From positions 620,001-684,000 of the forward strand of contig JBMNGC010000001.1 in NCBI GenBank assembly GCA_050949645.1: 64,000 nucleotides of DNA, read 5' to 3'. The stretch is from RUG369 sp050949645. GTDB lineage: Bacteria > Planctomycetota > Planctomycetia > Pirellulales > Thermoguttaceae. Of the stretch, positions 1 through 8,493 are shown piece after piece. How positions within the stretch are numbered: position 1 is the first letter of the stretch; each line of letters opens with the position of its first letter. Both the position numbers and the translations under genes were made by a program. A model generated the notes under the pieces. That model ran no database searches and was not told where the DNA came from. It was given only the letters and a program-made list of their open reading frames with translations.

Positions 1-1
1 G

Positions 2-223
2 AGAGCCGGCGAGTCGATCGCGTTCCGAGTTCGAGCTGAAGCGCTGGCGCCTGGCAACCAGAAAGTTCAGGCGATGTTGCAGTCGACGACGGAAGACGTG
101 AGCCTCTTGAGTGAGGAAACGACATACTGCTACTCTCGGCGCAGTACAGGCGCGCCGGGCGTTGAGTCGACCGGAAAGACGATGACGGCAACGCGACCAG
201 AGTCCTCGTCAATGCTGAAATGA
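2..223 (+). CDS. C-terminal end of a DUF11/CARDB-like repeat protein (5' partial)
   Basis: The reading frame is open from the first bases of the window to a TGA at 221-223, giving the last 73 residues of a protein that begins upstream. The segment GESIAFRVRAEALAPGN followed by a stretch ending in EETTYCYSRR resembles the last strands of the DUF11/CARDB-type beta-sandwich domains common in planctomycete exported proteins, which often read GESV-Y-V-V-A--PG. That assignment is by resemblance only. A strong intrinsic terminator follows 24 bases after the stop, which supports this as a genuine gene end. The tail after the domain is Ser/Thr-rich and shows no anchor. Confidence 0.55.
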   Translation, partial: RAGESIAFRVRAEALAPGNQKVQAMLQSTTEDVSLLSEETTYCYSRRSTGAPGVESTGKTMTATRPESSSMLK

Positions 224-247
224 ATGTGACTTAAGGAAATATGAAGA

Positions 248-284
248 TGGCAGCGCTGCCAGTAGGGAGCGCTGCCATTTTTTT
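248..284 (+). terminator. Intrinsic terminator
   Basis: Perfect 10-bp stem TGGCAGCGCT / AGCGCTGCCA with a 10-base loop, followed by seven T. It ends the transcript of the partial gene at the left edge. Confidence 0.9.
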
Positions 285-678
285 GACGCGTATTCGCAGT
301 TTGATTTGCAAGTGAGTTTTTTATTGAGTTTTTTCTTTGCGACTTGACACGCCCGGGGCGGCCGTTAGAATACGGTAAGCCGGGGGATCAACTATCCCTA
401 CAGTAATATCAGGTCCTTAGACCGTTCCGTTCTACCACGAACATAAACTATACGCGACTAAGTACACGCGACGGGGCGCGGTTTCTTCCCCGGATTGTGA
501 TCTTTGCTAAAATCTAGGTTTGCCAGTTGATTCGTGTTGGCTTTTATCCCTCATGCGATTGTTGGAAACGCGGTTATGCGCCCGGCTTTTGTAGGGTGTT
601 CAGACGAAATTGAGCGCAGTTGACGAAGGTAAAAGATCATGTCGCGACAGAGTCTCTATGAAAGCAGAGTAGATAAGA
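285..678 (+). other. Long leader between terminator and the 938-residue gene
   Basis: This 394-base stretch holds a good promoter (344-371) but no convincing long gene. The presumed transcript starts near 378 with a hairpin GGGGGAT-caact-ATCCC and later contains CGGGG...CCCCG. It is therefore either a ~300-base structured 5' leader of the next gene or a short non-coding RNA that I cannot name. A 17-codon ORF (639-692) with GAAGGT upstream overlaps the next start in another frame and could be a leader peptide. Confidence 0.4.
344..371 (+). promoter_or_regulatory. Sigma70-type promoter
   Basis: TTGACA at 344-349, a 16-base spacer and TAGAAT at 366-371. The -35 box is consensus and the -10 box has five of six matches. 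It is the only good promoter seen before the gene starting at 679. Confidence 0.65.
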
Positions 679-3495
679 ATGCAAGACGATAACGACAACT
701 TCCTGGGTTCTGAAAAGACTTCCAGTAACGGCGCTGAGTATTCCGACGGCTCTTCTCGGGCTTTTTATAGAACCGGCGAAGCGCGCCGCAATGCCTGGAA
801 TCGCGATCGTGCGGAATCATCCAAGTCCTTTGGTTCCTCTCGCTCTTTAGCAAACGGAGACGAATACAGGCGACTTTTAAGAGTTGTAAACGAAGTGTTG
901 AACCTCACGTTCCCACTTAAGACTCTCTTTACACCGGTAGAATTTGACTGCTTTCGCAAGGAAGTCTCGGAAGCTCTACCTGAACTCAACGACGTCGACT
1001 TCCTTGCTGCGATCATTGGTAAGAACGCCGATCTCTCGACTCAAGAAAAGATTGATAACGAGATCGACGCGATCTTAAAAAAGCTGTTCTTCCATGCAGG
1101 CGGCACCCTGATTGGTTGTCTTGAGCCGCACTCCGAGCGTACCGAGGAGAGCGTTCGGGATTATATTCTTCGTCACGGCGCAGCGATTGGATACCTCATT
1201 GGAAGACCGCAGAGTTCTCCCGACGACCTCTATCTGGCCAAGTATTTCCACAAATATCTCGATGATTTCAACGCCGCAGAGGGCCATTACGGGCCCCCCG
1301 TCCCCCAGGAAGAACTTGAACAAGAAGAGGATGAAGTTTTTCCATGGGATGGTACCGTCGGTAAGGCGTTGGATCTCGCCGTTTGGTATTTTGACGGCGA
1401 ACCGCTTACGCCTGAAGAATTTGCAACGTTCAGAAGGTTGTTCTTCCTGAGATCGGAACCTGAATCGTCGGAACGCTCCGCGAGCTCTTGTGAAGAACTT
1501 GTTGCAGAGGTCAATGACGCAGTCGAAGAAACATATTCTGCGGAAGATTTCTTCGAGGTCGAAACGCTCGACGACGTTTATGAATACCTTGATAGTAAGA
1601 TTTTGCTCGACGAGATGACGGAATCGACGATGGACGAAATCACGGGGTTGATTCTCGCCGCTATCGGCGCGAGATTTAATCCATCGGATACTGAAGAAAT
1701 CGATTCCGATTCCGATTTTGACGTTGAATATTGCCTGATTGCTAGACACACCTTGCAGACGAGTTTCTCCAATAGGCGTTTCAGTATTCGCGACGACCTT
1801 AGTGATTTCCGCAGCGAACTACTCCGCATTGCTGGGCCTCGCTCGGATGAAAGCGTAATCACCGTTCCCGTCGCTCGTGAATATTTTGAAAGAGTCGGCG
1901 GCGTCTTTTATGACGCTCCCACCGACGACGCCTCTGAAGAGCCCGCTTTGACACGCAGCGAACTAATTAGAAAAGTTCTTGCAGACAGGTTTCCTCAGGG
2001 GCTTAACCTGTTTGATTCGGTGGCTCTTGAAGAATTTCGCAACTTCGCTCGAAAGGAAAAATGCGACAAATTTGACTTTGAGACGGAGGACTCGAAGTTG
2101 CGCAACGTCATTGCGCGCTTCTCAACGGTCTGCCGTGTTACTTCAGCTGATGGGACTGAGGAAAATTTCCTTGCATTCTTTCTTCCCGAAAAGTATAGAC
2201 CTCTCCTCGAACTTAAGATCGAGGCCACAGTACGGGTCGGGGCGAAGATTGTTTACTATGAAACTTTCTTTGAGAAGAATGAAAGCGAGTTTAAGGAAAA
2301 TAACATTCCCAACTGGCAAGTCCTTAAAACCTTTATTGCTGAGCTCTTCCCGGAATACGTGTTTTATGAACGCTATTACGAGGCGAAACCTTCGTCTGAG
2401 CCTGAACTAGTCAAGATTCGCGGTGAAATTAAGCGGCTTTGGGGGAGTGGAACCATCGTCACGCCTGAATTCATAGCGAAGTATGGCTTTGTTCCTCTTG
2501 AGCGCCTCGAGCACGCTTTCGAAACGGATAGTTACGCTTTCGAACGCCGAGACGACGGTTATGCCTGCAAAGAGGACTCTGAGCCCGTCGACGATGAGTT
2601 GAGCGAGAAATTCCTGGCGTCTCTTGACGAGGTTGCTGAAGACGAAGGGATCGACGGTAAAGGTCTTTTGGCGCGAACCAACGAAGATTTTAAGCAAAAG
2701 ACAGACTCATGGTTATCGCCTTCTTCTGAGAAGAAATCCAAGACGACCGAAAAGGCGACTCCTGCAACGAAGAAAACTGACGGGCCAAAGAAGCGCGCCG
2801 CTGCGAGCAAAAAGACGGGTAAGGGACGTTCTTCTGCATGGCGCAAACAAGCTAATGTGGCAGCGCGTATCCTTTCGAATAATTTCAAAGAAGGATTGGA
2901 CGTCACGGATTCCTCTTCACTCGAACTTTTCCGAAAAACTGCGGAGAAGAATGGTTTGAAGACTCCTAAAACTGACGAAGAGCTCCTCAAAACGCTCAAG
3001 CGCATCGGTTTTGTCTCAAACGATCGCATACACGTTGTTTCCCAGAGGACGAAGACCCTCGTCAAGAAGCTGGTGAAAGATGCGTTCGATAAAGACCGAC
3101 GCCTCGTTTACTACGACTCTTTCTTTGAACTTCACCAGGAAGAACTTGAGAATGGCGGAATCATTGACGTCGACATTCTCAAGAATCGACTGAAGAAGTA
3201 CTATCCTGATTATTTCTTCTCGGATGATTATTTTGAAGTTGCAGAGGACAGTAAATCTACTCTGTCGGAGAAAGTCCGAAGCGAAATTTTCAACGCATGG
3301 GACGGCAGTTCTTCCAAGCGTTTAAACGAACTCGTGGGAATGATCAAGTATATTCCAAAAGCCGTTCTCGAAGAAACGATGAGAGAGTGTAGCGACGACT
3401 TCGATTCGCGCTCCAATGGATATTGGCGTCGTAAAGAACCGGCGGCGAAAAAAAGAACGACTAGAAAAAAGCCCCTTAAGAAGAAGAGTAAGTAG
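679..3495 (+). CDS. Large acidic protein with two repeated helical modules and an H1-like linker
   Basis: Function unknown. The 938-residue product has no signal peptide and is probably cytoplasmic. An internal duplication is plain. Module 1 (about residues 427-627) and module 2 (about 725-917) share, in order, an FPQGLNLFDS.ALEEFR / FKEGLDVTDSSSLELFR segment, VYYETFFE / VYYDSFFE, a segment ending LFPEYVFYERYYE / YYPDYFFSDDYFE, and a third segment beginning KIRGEI..LW / KVRSEIFNAW. The N-terminal 400 residues carry a more diverged, acidic version (LLRVVNEVLNLTFP). Residues about 680-724 between the modules, and the last 20 residues, are Lys/Ala/Thr-rich like histone H1 tails, suggesting nucleic-acid contact. 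The modules recall long uncharacterised Firmicutes proteins with repeated winged-helix-like units, but I cannot place them securely. The start has no clear Shine-Dalgarno sequence and lies inside the 639-692 ORF. Confidence 0.8.
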   Translation: MQDDNDNFLGSEKTSSNGAEYSDGSSRAFYRTGEARRNAWNRDRAESSKSFGSSRSLANGDEYRRLLRVVNEVLNLTFPLKTLFTPVEFDCFRKEVSEALPELNDVDFLAAIIGKNADLSTQEKIDNEIDAILKKLFFHAGGTLIGCLEPHSERTEESVRDYILRHGAAIGYLIGRPQSSPDDLYLAKYFHKYLDDFNAAEGHYGPPVPQEELEQEEDEVFPWDGTVGKALDLAVWYFDGEPLTPEEFATFRRLFFLRSEPESSERSASSCEELVAEVNDAVEETYSAEDFFEVETLDDVYEYLDSKILLDEMTESTMDEITGLILAAIGARFNPSDTEEIDSDSDFDVEYCLIARHTLQTSFSNRRFSIRDDLSDFRSELLRIAGPRSDESVITVPVAREYFERVGGVFYDAPTDDASEEPALTRSELIRKVLADRFPQGLNLFDSVALEEFRNFARKEKCDKFDFETEDSKLRNVIARFSTVCRVTSADGTEENFLAFFLPEKYRPLLELKIEATVRVGAKIVYYETFFEKNESEFKENNIPNWQVLKTFIAELFPEYVFYERYYEAKPSSEPELVKIRGEIKRLWGSGTIVTPEFIAKYGFVPLERLEHAFETDSYAFERRDDGYACKEDSEPVDDELSEKFLASLDEVAEDEGIDGKGLLARTNEDFKQKTDSWLSPSSEKKSKTTEKATPATKKTDGPKKRAAASKKTGKGRSSAWRKQANVAARILSNNFKEGLDVTDSSSLELFRKTAEKNGLKTPKTDEELLKTLKRIGFVSNDRIHVVSQRTKTLVKKLVKDAFDKDRRLVYYDSFFELHQEELENGGIIDVDILKNRLKKYYPDYFFSDDYFEVAEDSKSTLSEKVRSEIFNAWDGSSSKRLNELVGMIKYIPKAVLEETMRECSDDFDSRSNGYWRRKEPAAKKRTTRKKPLKKKSK

Positions 3496-3547
3496 AAGTA
3501 AAGGGACTAAATCCCTATCGAACGACAGGCGCTTTCAAGCCTAAAAG

Positions 3548-3585
3548 AAAAGGACGGATTTCCGTGATGAGAAATCCGTCCTTTT
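3548..3585 (+). terminator. Intrinsic terminator, bidirectional
   Basis: Perfect 14-bp stem AAAAGGACGGATTT / AAATCCGTCCTTTT around a 10-base loop. The A-run and T-run make it work on both strands, so it can end both the gene finishing at 3495 and the convergent gene finishing at 3721. Confidence 0.9.
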
Positions 3586-3720
3586 CTATTTATAGAAGTT
3601 TACCGCACCTTACAAAGTTGCCGGCTCTAGCGCCATCTTCCGGGGTTTGGCGTTTGCTAGTCGTTCGCCATTTTTCGGCGTCTGGTAACGGCTCGGGAGT
3701 TATGCGCCCTTGACTCAATG

Positions 3721-5139
3721 CTAGTCTTTATAGACCTCGCCGTATTCCGGGACGTATACGCAGGTGTCAGGCGCCAACTCTCGAATCTTTTCAGCGAGCG
3801 TTTCGGACGCCTTGACGTCGCCATGAACGACGAAGGTTGTCGAGGGACGCTGATGGATTGCGGAATACCAAGCGAGGAGCTCGCTCTGGTCGGCATGCCC
3901 GGAGACGCCCCTGATCGACGTAATTTCCGCGCGAACAGGACGCTCTTCGCCAAGGATGCGCACGGGAGAATCGCCATTGACTATCCGACGTCCAAGAGTA
4001 CCTTCCGCTTGATATCCCAGGAAGCAAACCGTATTTTTTGGACTTCCAATGTGGTTTGCCAAGTGGTGTTTGATACGTCCGGCGTTGCACATACCGGCCG
4101 ACGCCAGAATAATTGCAGGGCCGTTCATAGTGTTGAGTCTTTTCGACTCTTCTTTAGTTCTTAATAGCCCGAGATTATCTAGCTTACCCTCAAGGCTTTC
4201 GAGAAGATCGAGGGTCTCGTTGTCAAAACAATCCATATGCCTGGAAAATATCATAGTCGCTTCGACTGCCATAGGCGAATCGAGAAAGATCGGCGCGTGG
4301 TCAGGAATTCTTCCTTCCATTCGCAATCTGGCAAGTCTGCAAAGGAACTCCTGAGCCCTTTCGACTGCGAACACGGGCATGATAACCTTGCCGTCGCGTT
4401 CAATCGTTCGTGTGATGACGTCGACAAGCTGTTCGTCGACCGTATCGATCGGTTCAGAAATCCGGTCTCCGTAGGTCGATTCGATAAATAAATTGGAGAT
4501 AAGGTCTTTCTCAGGACACGTTTCCGGGTCGCGGAGAATCGGGCGGTTCGCGCGCCCTAAGTCGCCTGAAAAGAGAAGATGGCGAACGCCGTCTTCGTCT
4601 ATTTGAGGTTTAGAGAGACTGACTTGAATGAAGGAAGAACCAAGGATGTGCCCGGCCTCACGGAAAACAATCTCAACGCCAGGCGCAACTTTAAAGAGTT
4701 TATCGTATCGGACGGGACGGAAGAGTCGGATAGTCGCTTCAACGTCCGCAGTTGTGTAGAGAGGACGAACAGGTCTGGGGGGCGTGCGCTTTTCACGGGC
4801 GTGGCGCTTTTTCTTAAACGCGACGTCTTCTTCCTGAATATGCGCTGAGTCGAAAAGAATCAGCTCGATTAGGTCAAGGGTCGCGGGCGTGCCATAGATC
4901 CTGCCCTTGAAGCCGTCGGCGACGAGCTTCGGGAGAAGACCGCAATGATCCAGGTGAGCGTGCGTCATAAGAACGCAATTAAGAGCGCTGGGGTCTTCAA
5001 GGAAAGGCTCCCAGTTGTGACCCAATCGCGAACGTTCCTGAACCATGCCGCAGTCTACCAGAAACTGAAAACTGTTGCACGTAACGAGGTGTTTTGAACC
5101 GGTTACGCTGCCTGCAGCGCCGCAAAATTTGAATTCCAT
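3721..5139 (-). CDS. Beta-CASP metallo-beta-lactamase RNase/exonuclease-like protein
   Basis: Predicted cytoplasmic metal-dependent nuclease of the CPSF73-like family (YsxA-like 'RNA specificity factor' group), 472 residues, a normal family length. The N-terminus MEFKFCGAAGSVTGSKHLV is the typical first strand. The zinc motif THAHLDHCGLL, a later EAGHILGS and FSGDLG follow. The beta-CASP domain contains VIMPVFAVERAQE and ILASAGMCNAGR, and the RMMBL tail holds ISGHADQ and VVHGD. All expected metal ligands appear present. A longer frame runs to 5271, but GAGGT lies about 10 bases before the ATG at 5139 and the protein begins exactly at the conserved strand there. Its RNA target cannot be told from sequence. 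Confidence 0.9.
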   Translation of the reverse strand: MEFKFCGAAGSVTGSKHLVTCNSFQFLVDCGMVQERSRLGHNWEPFLEDPSALNCVLMTHAHLDHCGLLPKLVADGFKGRIYGTPATLDLIELILFDSAHIQEEDVAFKKKRHAREKRTPPRPVRPLYTTADVEATIRLFRPVRYDKLFKVAPGVEIVFREAGHILGSSFIQVSLSKPQIDEDGVRHLLFSGDLGRANRPILRDPETCPEKDLISNLFIESTYGDRISEPIDTVDEQLVDVITRTIERDGKVIMPVFAVERAQEFLCRLARLRMEGRIPDHAPIFLDSPMAVEATMIFSRHMDCFDNETLDLLESLEGKLDNLGLLRTKEESKRLNTMNGPAIILASAGMCNAGRIKHHLANHIGSPKNTVCFLGYQAEGTLGRRIVNGDSPVRILGEERPVRAEITSIRGVSGHADQSELLAWYSAIHQRPSTTFVVHGDVKASETLAEKIRELAPDTCVYVPEYGEVYKD

Positions 5140-5309
5140 GTAAAGATTACCTCGGGTTAAAATATCGCAGGTTCGGAACGGAGTGTTCTCGATTTGGGAA
5201 ACTGCGTTTCTTCTATCTAAGTATGCGCCCATTATATTGGAGTCGACCTGCCTGTTCAAACATTTTGGCAAATACAGGACAAGACGCCTCGTGTAATCGT
5301 CGTCATAAC

Positions 5310-5338
5310 TTGACTGAATGGGGGGCGTCTGATATTCT
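5310..5338 (+). promoter_or_regulatory. Sigma70-type promoter
   Basis: TTGACT at 5310-5315, 17-base spacer, TATTCT at 5333-5338. It sits 45 bases before the ATG at 5383. Confidence 0.6.
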
Positions 5339-5382
5339 AATCTTCAGCGTTTTTACACAGACGCACTCGACTGGAGAAAAAG

Positions 5383-5907
5383 ATGAAAAGATATCATACA
5401 CCAATGATATGTGCGCTAGCGATCGCAGCGGTCGTCCTGGCGTGTTTCCGTATGCGTGACAGCGAGACGCAAGCTCAAACACAGACGACGCCTGTCGCGT
5501 TCGATCTCGAGACGTTGCGAGAGTCGATTGGGAATTTCTTCGAGAACATGTCTGATCCGAGTAAAGGGGCAAGCAAGGCGGTCGAAGATTTTCTCAAGAA
5601 TTCTTCTCTTTCTGAGAACGATAAAACGAAAACAAAGTTTTCCGACGATATTCGCCTTATAGCCCAGAATTTCGGCCCTTACGTCTCCTACGAACCGATC
5701 GGCGTCAAGACTGTCGGAACTGATCTTGTCGTTTTCCGGTATCTCTACAAATGCCAGAACTATCCTGTTGTCTGGTATTTTACGTATTACCGTCCGCGCG
5801 CGAAGACAGTCGACGCGACGACGTCGTCCGCCTCATGGACTTTGATCGGATTCCGATTCGATACGAATCTTGACGCGGCTCTACTGGACGCAACTTTTGA
5901 TCAGTGA
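5383..5907 (+). CDS. Exported protein of unknown function
   Basis: The 174-residue product starts with a signal or anchor segment (ICALAIAAVVLACF after MKRYHTPM). A Cys at residue 21 does not sit in a good lipobox. The mature part is soluble: an acidic helical stretch (LETLRESIGNFFENM) followed by a beta-rich half with YVSYEPIGVKTVGTDLVVF, YPVVWYFTYYRP and a final IGFRFDTNLD. Many planctomycetes have small secreted proteins of this layout without a function, and I do not recognise a named family. GGAGAA precedes the ATG at the right distance, and a consensus-like promoter lies upstream, so the gene appears to be transcribed alone. Confidence 0.8.
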   Translation: MKRYHTPMICALAIAAVVLACFRMRDSETQAQTQTTPVAFDLETLRESIGNFFENMSDPSKGASKAVEDFLKNSSLSENDKTKTKFSDDIRLIAQNFGPYVSYEPIGVKTVGTDLVVFRYLYKCQNYPVVWYFTYYRPRAKTVDATTSSASWTLIGFRFDTNLDAALLDATFDQ

Positions 5908-5930
5908 CGCGTTTTTAGACGCCAAAAACG

Positions 5931-5962
5931 CAACGCCGCGTCGATTTCTCGGCGCGGCGTTG
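5931..5962 (+). terminator. Hairpin, probable terminator
   Basis: Stem CAACGCCGCG / CGCGGCGTTG with a 12-base loop, 24 bases after the stop at 5907. It lacks a long T-run, so it may instead be Rho-assisted or stabilise the transcript end. Confidence 0.55.
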
Positions 5963-6249
5963 TAGTTTCAAGGGCCTGGTCTTTTTGGTTTCTTTGTTGG
6001 TTACGTTTTTAGATAATTTTCTACCGAAGTCAAACCAGCGCAATAGCTTAGTCGTTGCTCCTTTTTCTTTCTAGATTCGTTTGTGCAAAAAGGAACGCGC
6101 CTCTTTCTCCAACGGCGTTTGTGGATTTCTGAGCGCTTGGACCGACCGCCTAAGCGGTCGCAAATCAAGGCCTAAGAATCCTGAGTTCCTTGTTACACGT
6201 AGCAACCATGGCTCCTTTTCAGAGACGTCGCCGCACGATTGGAGAGCGA
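5963..6249. other. Intergenic, convergent
   Basis: Lies between the exported protein and the end of the porin gene. Apart from a small CGACCGC-CTAA-GCGGTCG hairpin at 6143-6160 without a T-run, I see nothing convincing. Confidence 0.4.
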
Positions 6250-8193
6250 CTAGAAGTACAGACGCGTCGTGAATTCTGTTCGGAACGCTTTGCCCGTCTT
6301 ATCGGAGACAATCGAGGGGAAACTCCCACTGACGTCCTGCGTTCGATAGTTCGTCTCCCAATAGCTGAATTCGAGCCCCGTCATAAAATTGTCAGTCCAG
6401 TTATAGAGTCCGTTGACGAAATACAGCTGGTTTTTAGTTCTAGCGCTCGTCTGGCCGTTTGATGCAATTGTAACGCCGACGAGTGTGTCTTTATCTGGTT
6501 TATCGATTCCGTAACCGATATTTGAGGAGAAATTTTCAGTCCAATCTTTATGTGCTGCGACCCACCAACCTTTGCTATCGATTGCTTCGCGGAGGTAAAG
6601 ATCGACGCCTTGGTTGATCCCTCCTCCGAAAGAACTAAGGTCTGACCCTCTGAAGAATTCGCCTTGAATCTTGAACGTGCTCGTGACCGGCGCGTCGAAG
6701 TCGAAATTCGCGGACCATGTTTTGATCGCTTTTCGTTCTGTCACAGAAGACGTCGGAACGCCCGCAATCGGCGCAAAAGTATAATACTGTTCGCCAATGT
6801 GACCGGAGAGACCGATTGTGAGGGGAAGTCCGCCACGCGCCTCTTGAAAGAGGGTTGCGGCAAGTCGACCTTCGATCACCGGCCAGCCCGCCGAGGCTGG
6901 CGAGACGCCGACCGTTGACGTGAAATCGCCGAGCACGTTGTCAACAGCGGCGATCTGGCCGAGCAGGTGAAGATTGGAGCTGCAACTCCAGCCTTGTTCA
7001 AACCGAATCTGAGCGCGACGATATCCCATATTCCCCGCGAAAATACTGGGGAGATAGTTCAACATAACCGGCTGAATGGAGGAGATGACGTCACAGTCCT
7101 GCCCCAACAGGAGTCTTCGCTCGTTCTGGGCGTCAACAAGTTCCGCATAGGCGCGGCGCAACTGAACGCCACCCTTGTTCTTAGAGTCCCTATAAGTTCC
7201 TTGGAAATCAATTTCAGCGACTCCCCCGAGCGTCGAGTTGAGCCGCTCAATACGGGGCCCTTCGATCTTAAGACCGAGTCGCGATGTTCTCGCATCGATC
7301 GTGAAGTCTGCCGAGGTATCGACGTCCGGATTCTGAACGTAGAGGATGTATTCGCCCGGGACGGCGCGTTGCGTGTCGCTAGAGACGGAAAGGTTGAGGA
7401 ATCCGTAGGGGGTAATCTTCAGGTTGTCCTTTTGCCAAGCCCAGCCCTTTGCTTCTTCCTTCATTTCTTCCCGCAATACCTCGATATCAGCGCGAGTTGC
7501 AATGTCGTCATAGGCAGCTATGGCCCCTTCAGGATTGAGAGGCGGCAGGTTGGCGCTCGCAAGGGAGATAACAGGCGGCGCGGCTTGCGCGATCGATTCA
7601 TTTTTCTCAAGATTAACCGCATCGACGGTCGGCGGTTCCGGCGCTGCGAAAGGTTTTTCCTTGAGCATGCGTTCTCTTGCGCGTTTAAAAGGCCGAACGT
7701 TGGGAAAGAGTCGTCCGTCGTCGACATAGTCTTCTTCTGCGCCGAAGTCGATTCGAGGCGCTTCAGGAAGGAAAGCGTCCATGCGCCCCATTGGACCATT
7801 CAACGAGTTTTCCCAGAAATTTGAACCGCTTGAAGTCCGTTCTGTCTCGCGTTCATCCTCGTTGACGAACTCTGCCGACGGTAGTTCTTCGGGCACGTCT
7901 TCAACGCGAAACATGGAGAGAGGCTCTTGAGAAAGGCCGTCGTCCGCTCTTAGCGTAGGTAAGAAGAGCGCGCCGGAAAGAACGACGGCGACGAAGACGG
8001 CGAGCTTACCGACGCTTTGATTTAGCGTCAAAATATTGACGGCGCGTCGCTTTGCATCGTCCGATTTCGTCTTTGATTTGCTGTCTCTTGCCATGGTGAA
8101 GCGTGGAAAGTGGGAGAAGTCGCAAGACGCAGACGTCTCCCGCGCTTCCCAACGCGAGGCGCGGAGCGGCAGAGACTTCCTTGTCTTCAGCAT
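6250..8193 (-). CDS. Outer-membrane porin, DcaP-like
   Basis: Predicted outer-membrane beta-barrel for uptake of small solutes, of the DcaP / phosphate-selective-porin type. The signal segment is LAVFVAVVLSGALFLPTLRAD. After it come about 150 low-complexity acidic/Pro residues, a short helix (IEVLREEMKEEAKGWAW) resembling the periplasmic coiled coil of DcaP, then KITPYGFLNLSV opening the barrel. Alternating strands continue to a C-terminal TRLYF whose final Phe fits recognition by the BAM complex. The long start used here lies 19 bases after AGGAGG, which is too far. An internal ATG at 8094 would give a shorter n-region before the signal and may be the true start. The substrate is unknown. 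Confidence 0.82.
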   Translation of the reverse strand: MLKTRKSLPLRASRWEARETSASCDFSHFPRFTMARDSKSKTKSDDAKRRAVNILTLNQSVGKLAVFVAVVLSGALFLPTLRADDGLSQEPLSMFRVEDVPEELPSAEFVNEDERETERTSSGSNFWENSLNGPMGRMDAFLPEAPRIDFGAEEDYVDDGRLFPNVRPFKRARERMLKEKPFAAPEPPTVDAVNLEKNESIAQAAPPVISLASANLPPLNPEGAIAAYDDIATRADIEVLREEMKEEAKGWAWQKDNLKITPYGFLNLSVSSDTQRAVPGEYILYVQNPDVDTSADFTIDARTSRLGLKIEGPRIERLNSTLGGVAEIDFQGTYRDSKNKGGVQLRRAYAELVDAQNERRLLLGQDCDVISSIQPVMLNYLPSIFAGNMGYRRAQIRFEQGWSCSSNLHLLGQIAAVDNVLGDFTSTVGVSPASAGWPVIEGRLAATLFQEARGGLPLTIGLSGHIGEQYYTFAPIAGVPTSSVTERKAIKTWSANFDFDAPVTSTFKIQGEFFRGSDLSSFGGGINQGVDLYLREAIDSKGWWVAAHKDWTENFSSNIGYGIDKPDKDTLVGVTIASNGQTSARTKNQLYFVNGLYNWTDNFMTGLEFSYWETNYRTQDVSGSFPSIVSDKTGKAFRTEFTTRLYF

Positions 8194-8194
8194 G

Positions 8195-8493
8195 TTTTAT
8201 GTCGAGATTTCCCCTCCTGGAAAATCTCCTTTCATCTACATCGGAAAACAGACGAGGGTTTCATCAGCTTTTATGACAGTTCCGGCGAAAAAAAGAGAAA
8301 AAGTATTGGTTCAGGCTTAAAACGCTTGATATTTGAAAAGCATTTGAGTAAACTTGTCTTCGTTGGCTCCTGTAAAGATAGACAATATGACTCTTTCGAG
8401 AGAATATTGGAATTTCAAATGGCGCCAGATGGACGTATCGAACGTCCTGAGAAAGTTAATCTTGTGTAAACTTACAGTATCAGGAGAAATTCC
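8195..8493. other. Divergent promoter region, porin / MFS transporter
   Basis: About 300 bases between two divergent genes. It holds a plus-strand promoter (8326-8354). I found no confident minus-strand promoter or operator. The AGGAGG-like run near 8213 reads on the minus strand and may belong to an unrecognised porin start. Confidence 0.4.
8326..8354 (+). promoter_or_regulatory. Sigma70-type promoter
   Basis: TTGATA at 8326-8331, 17-base spacer, TAAACT at 8349-8354, upstream of the MFS transporter gene. Confidence 0.5.
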
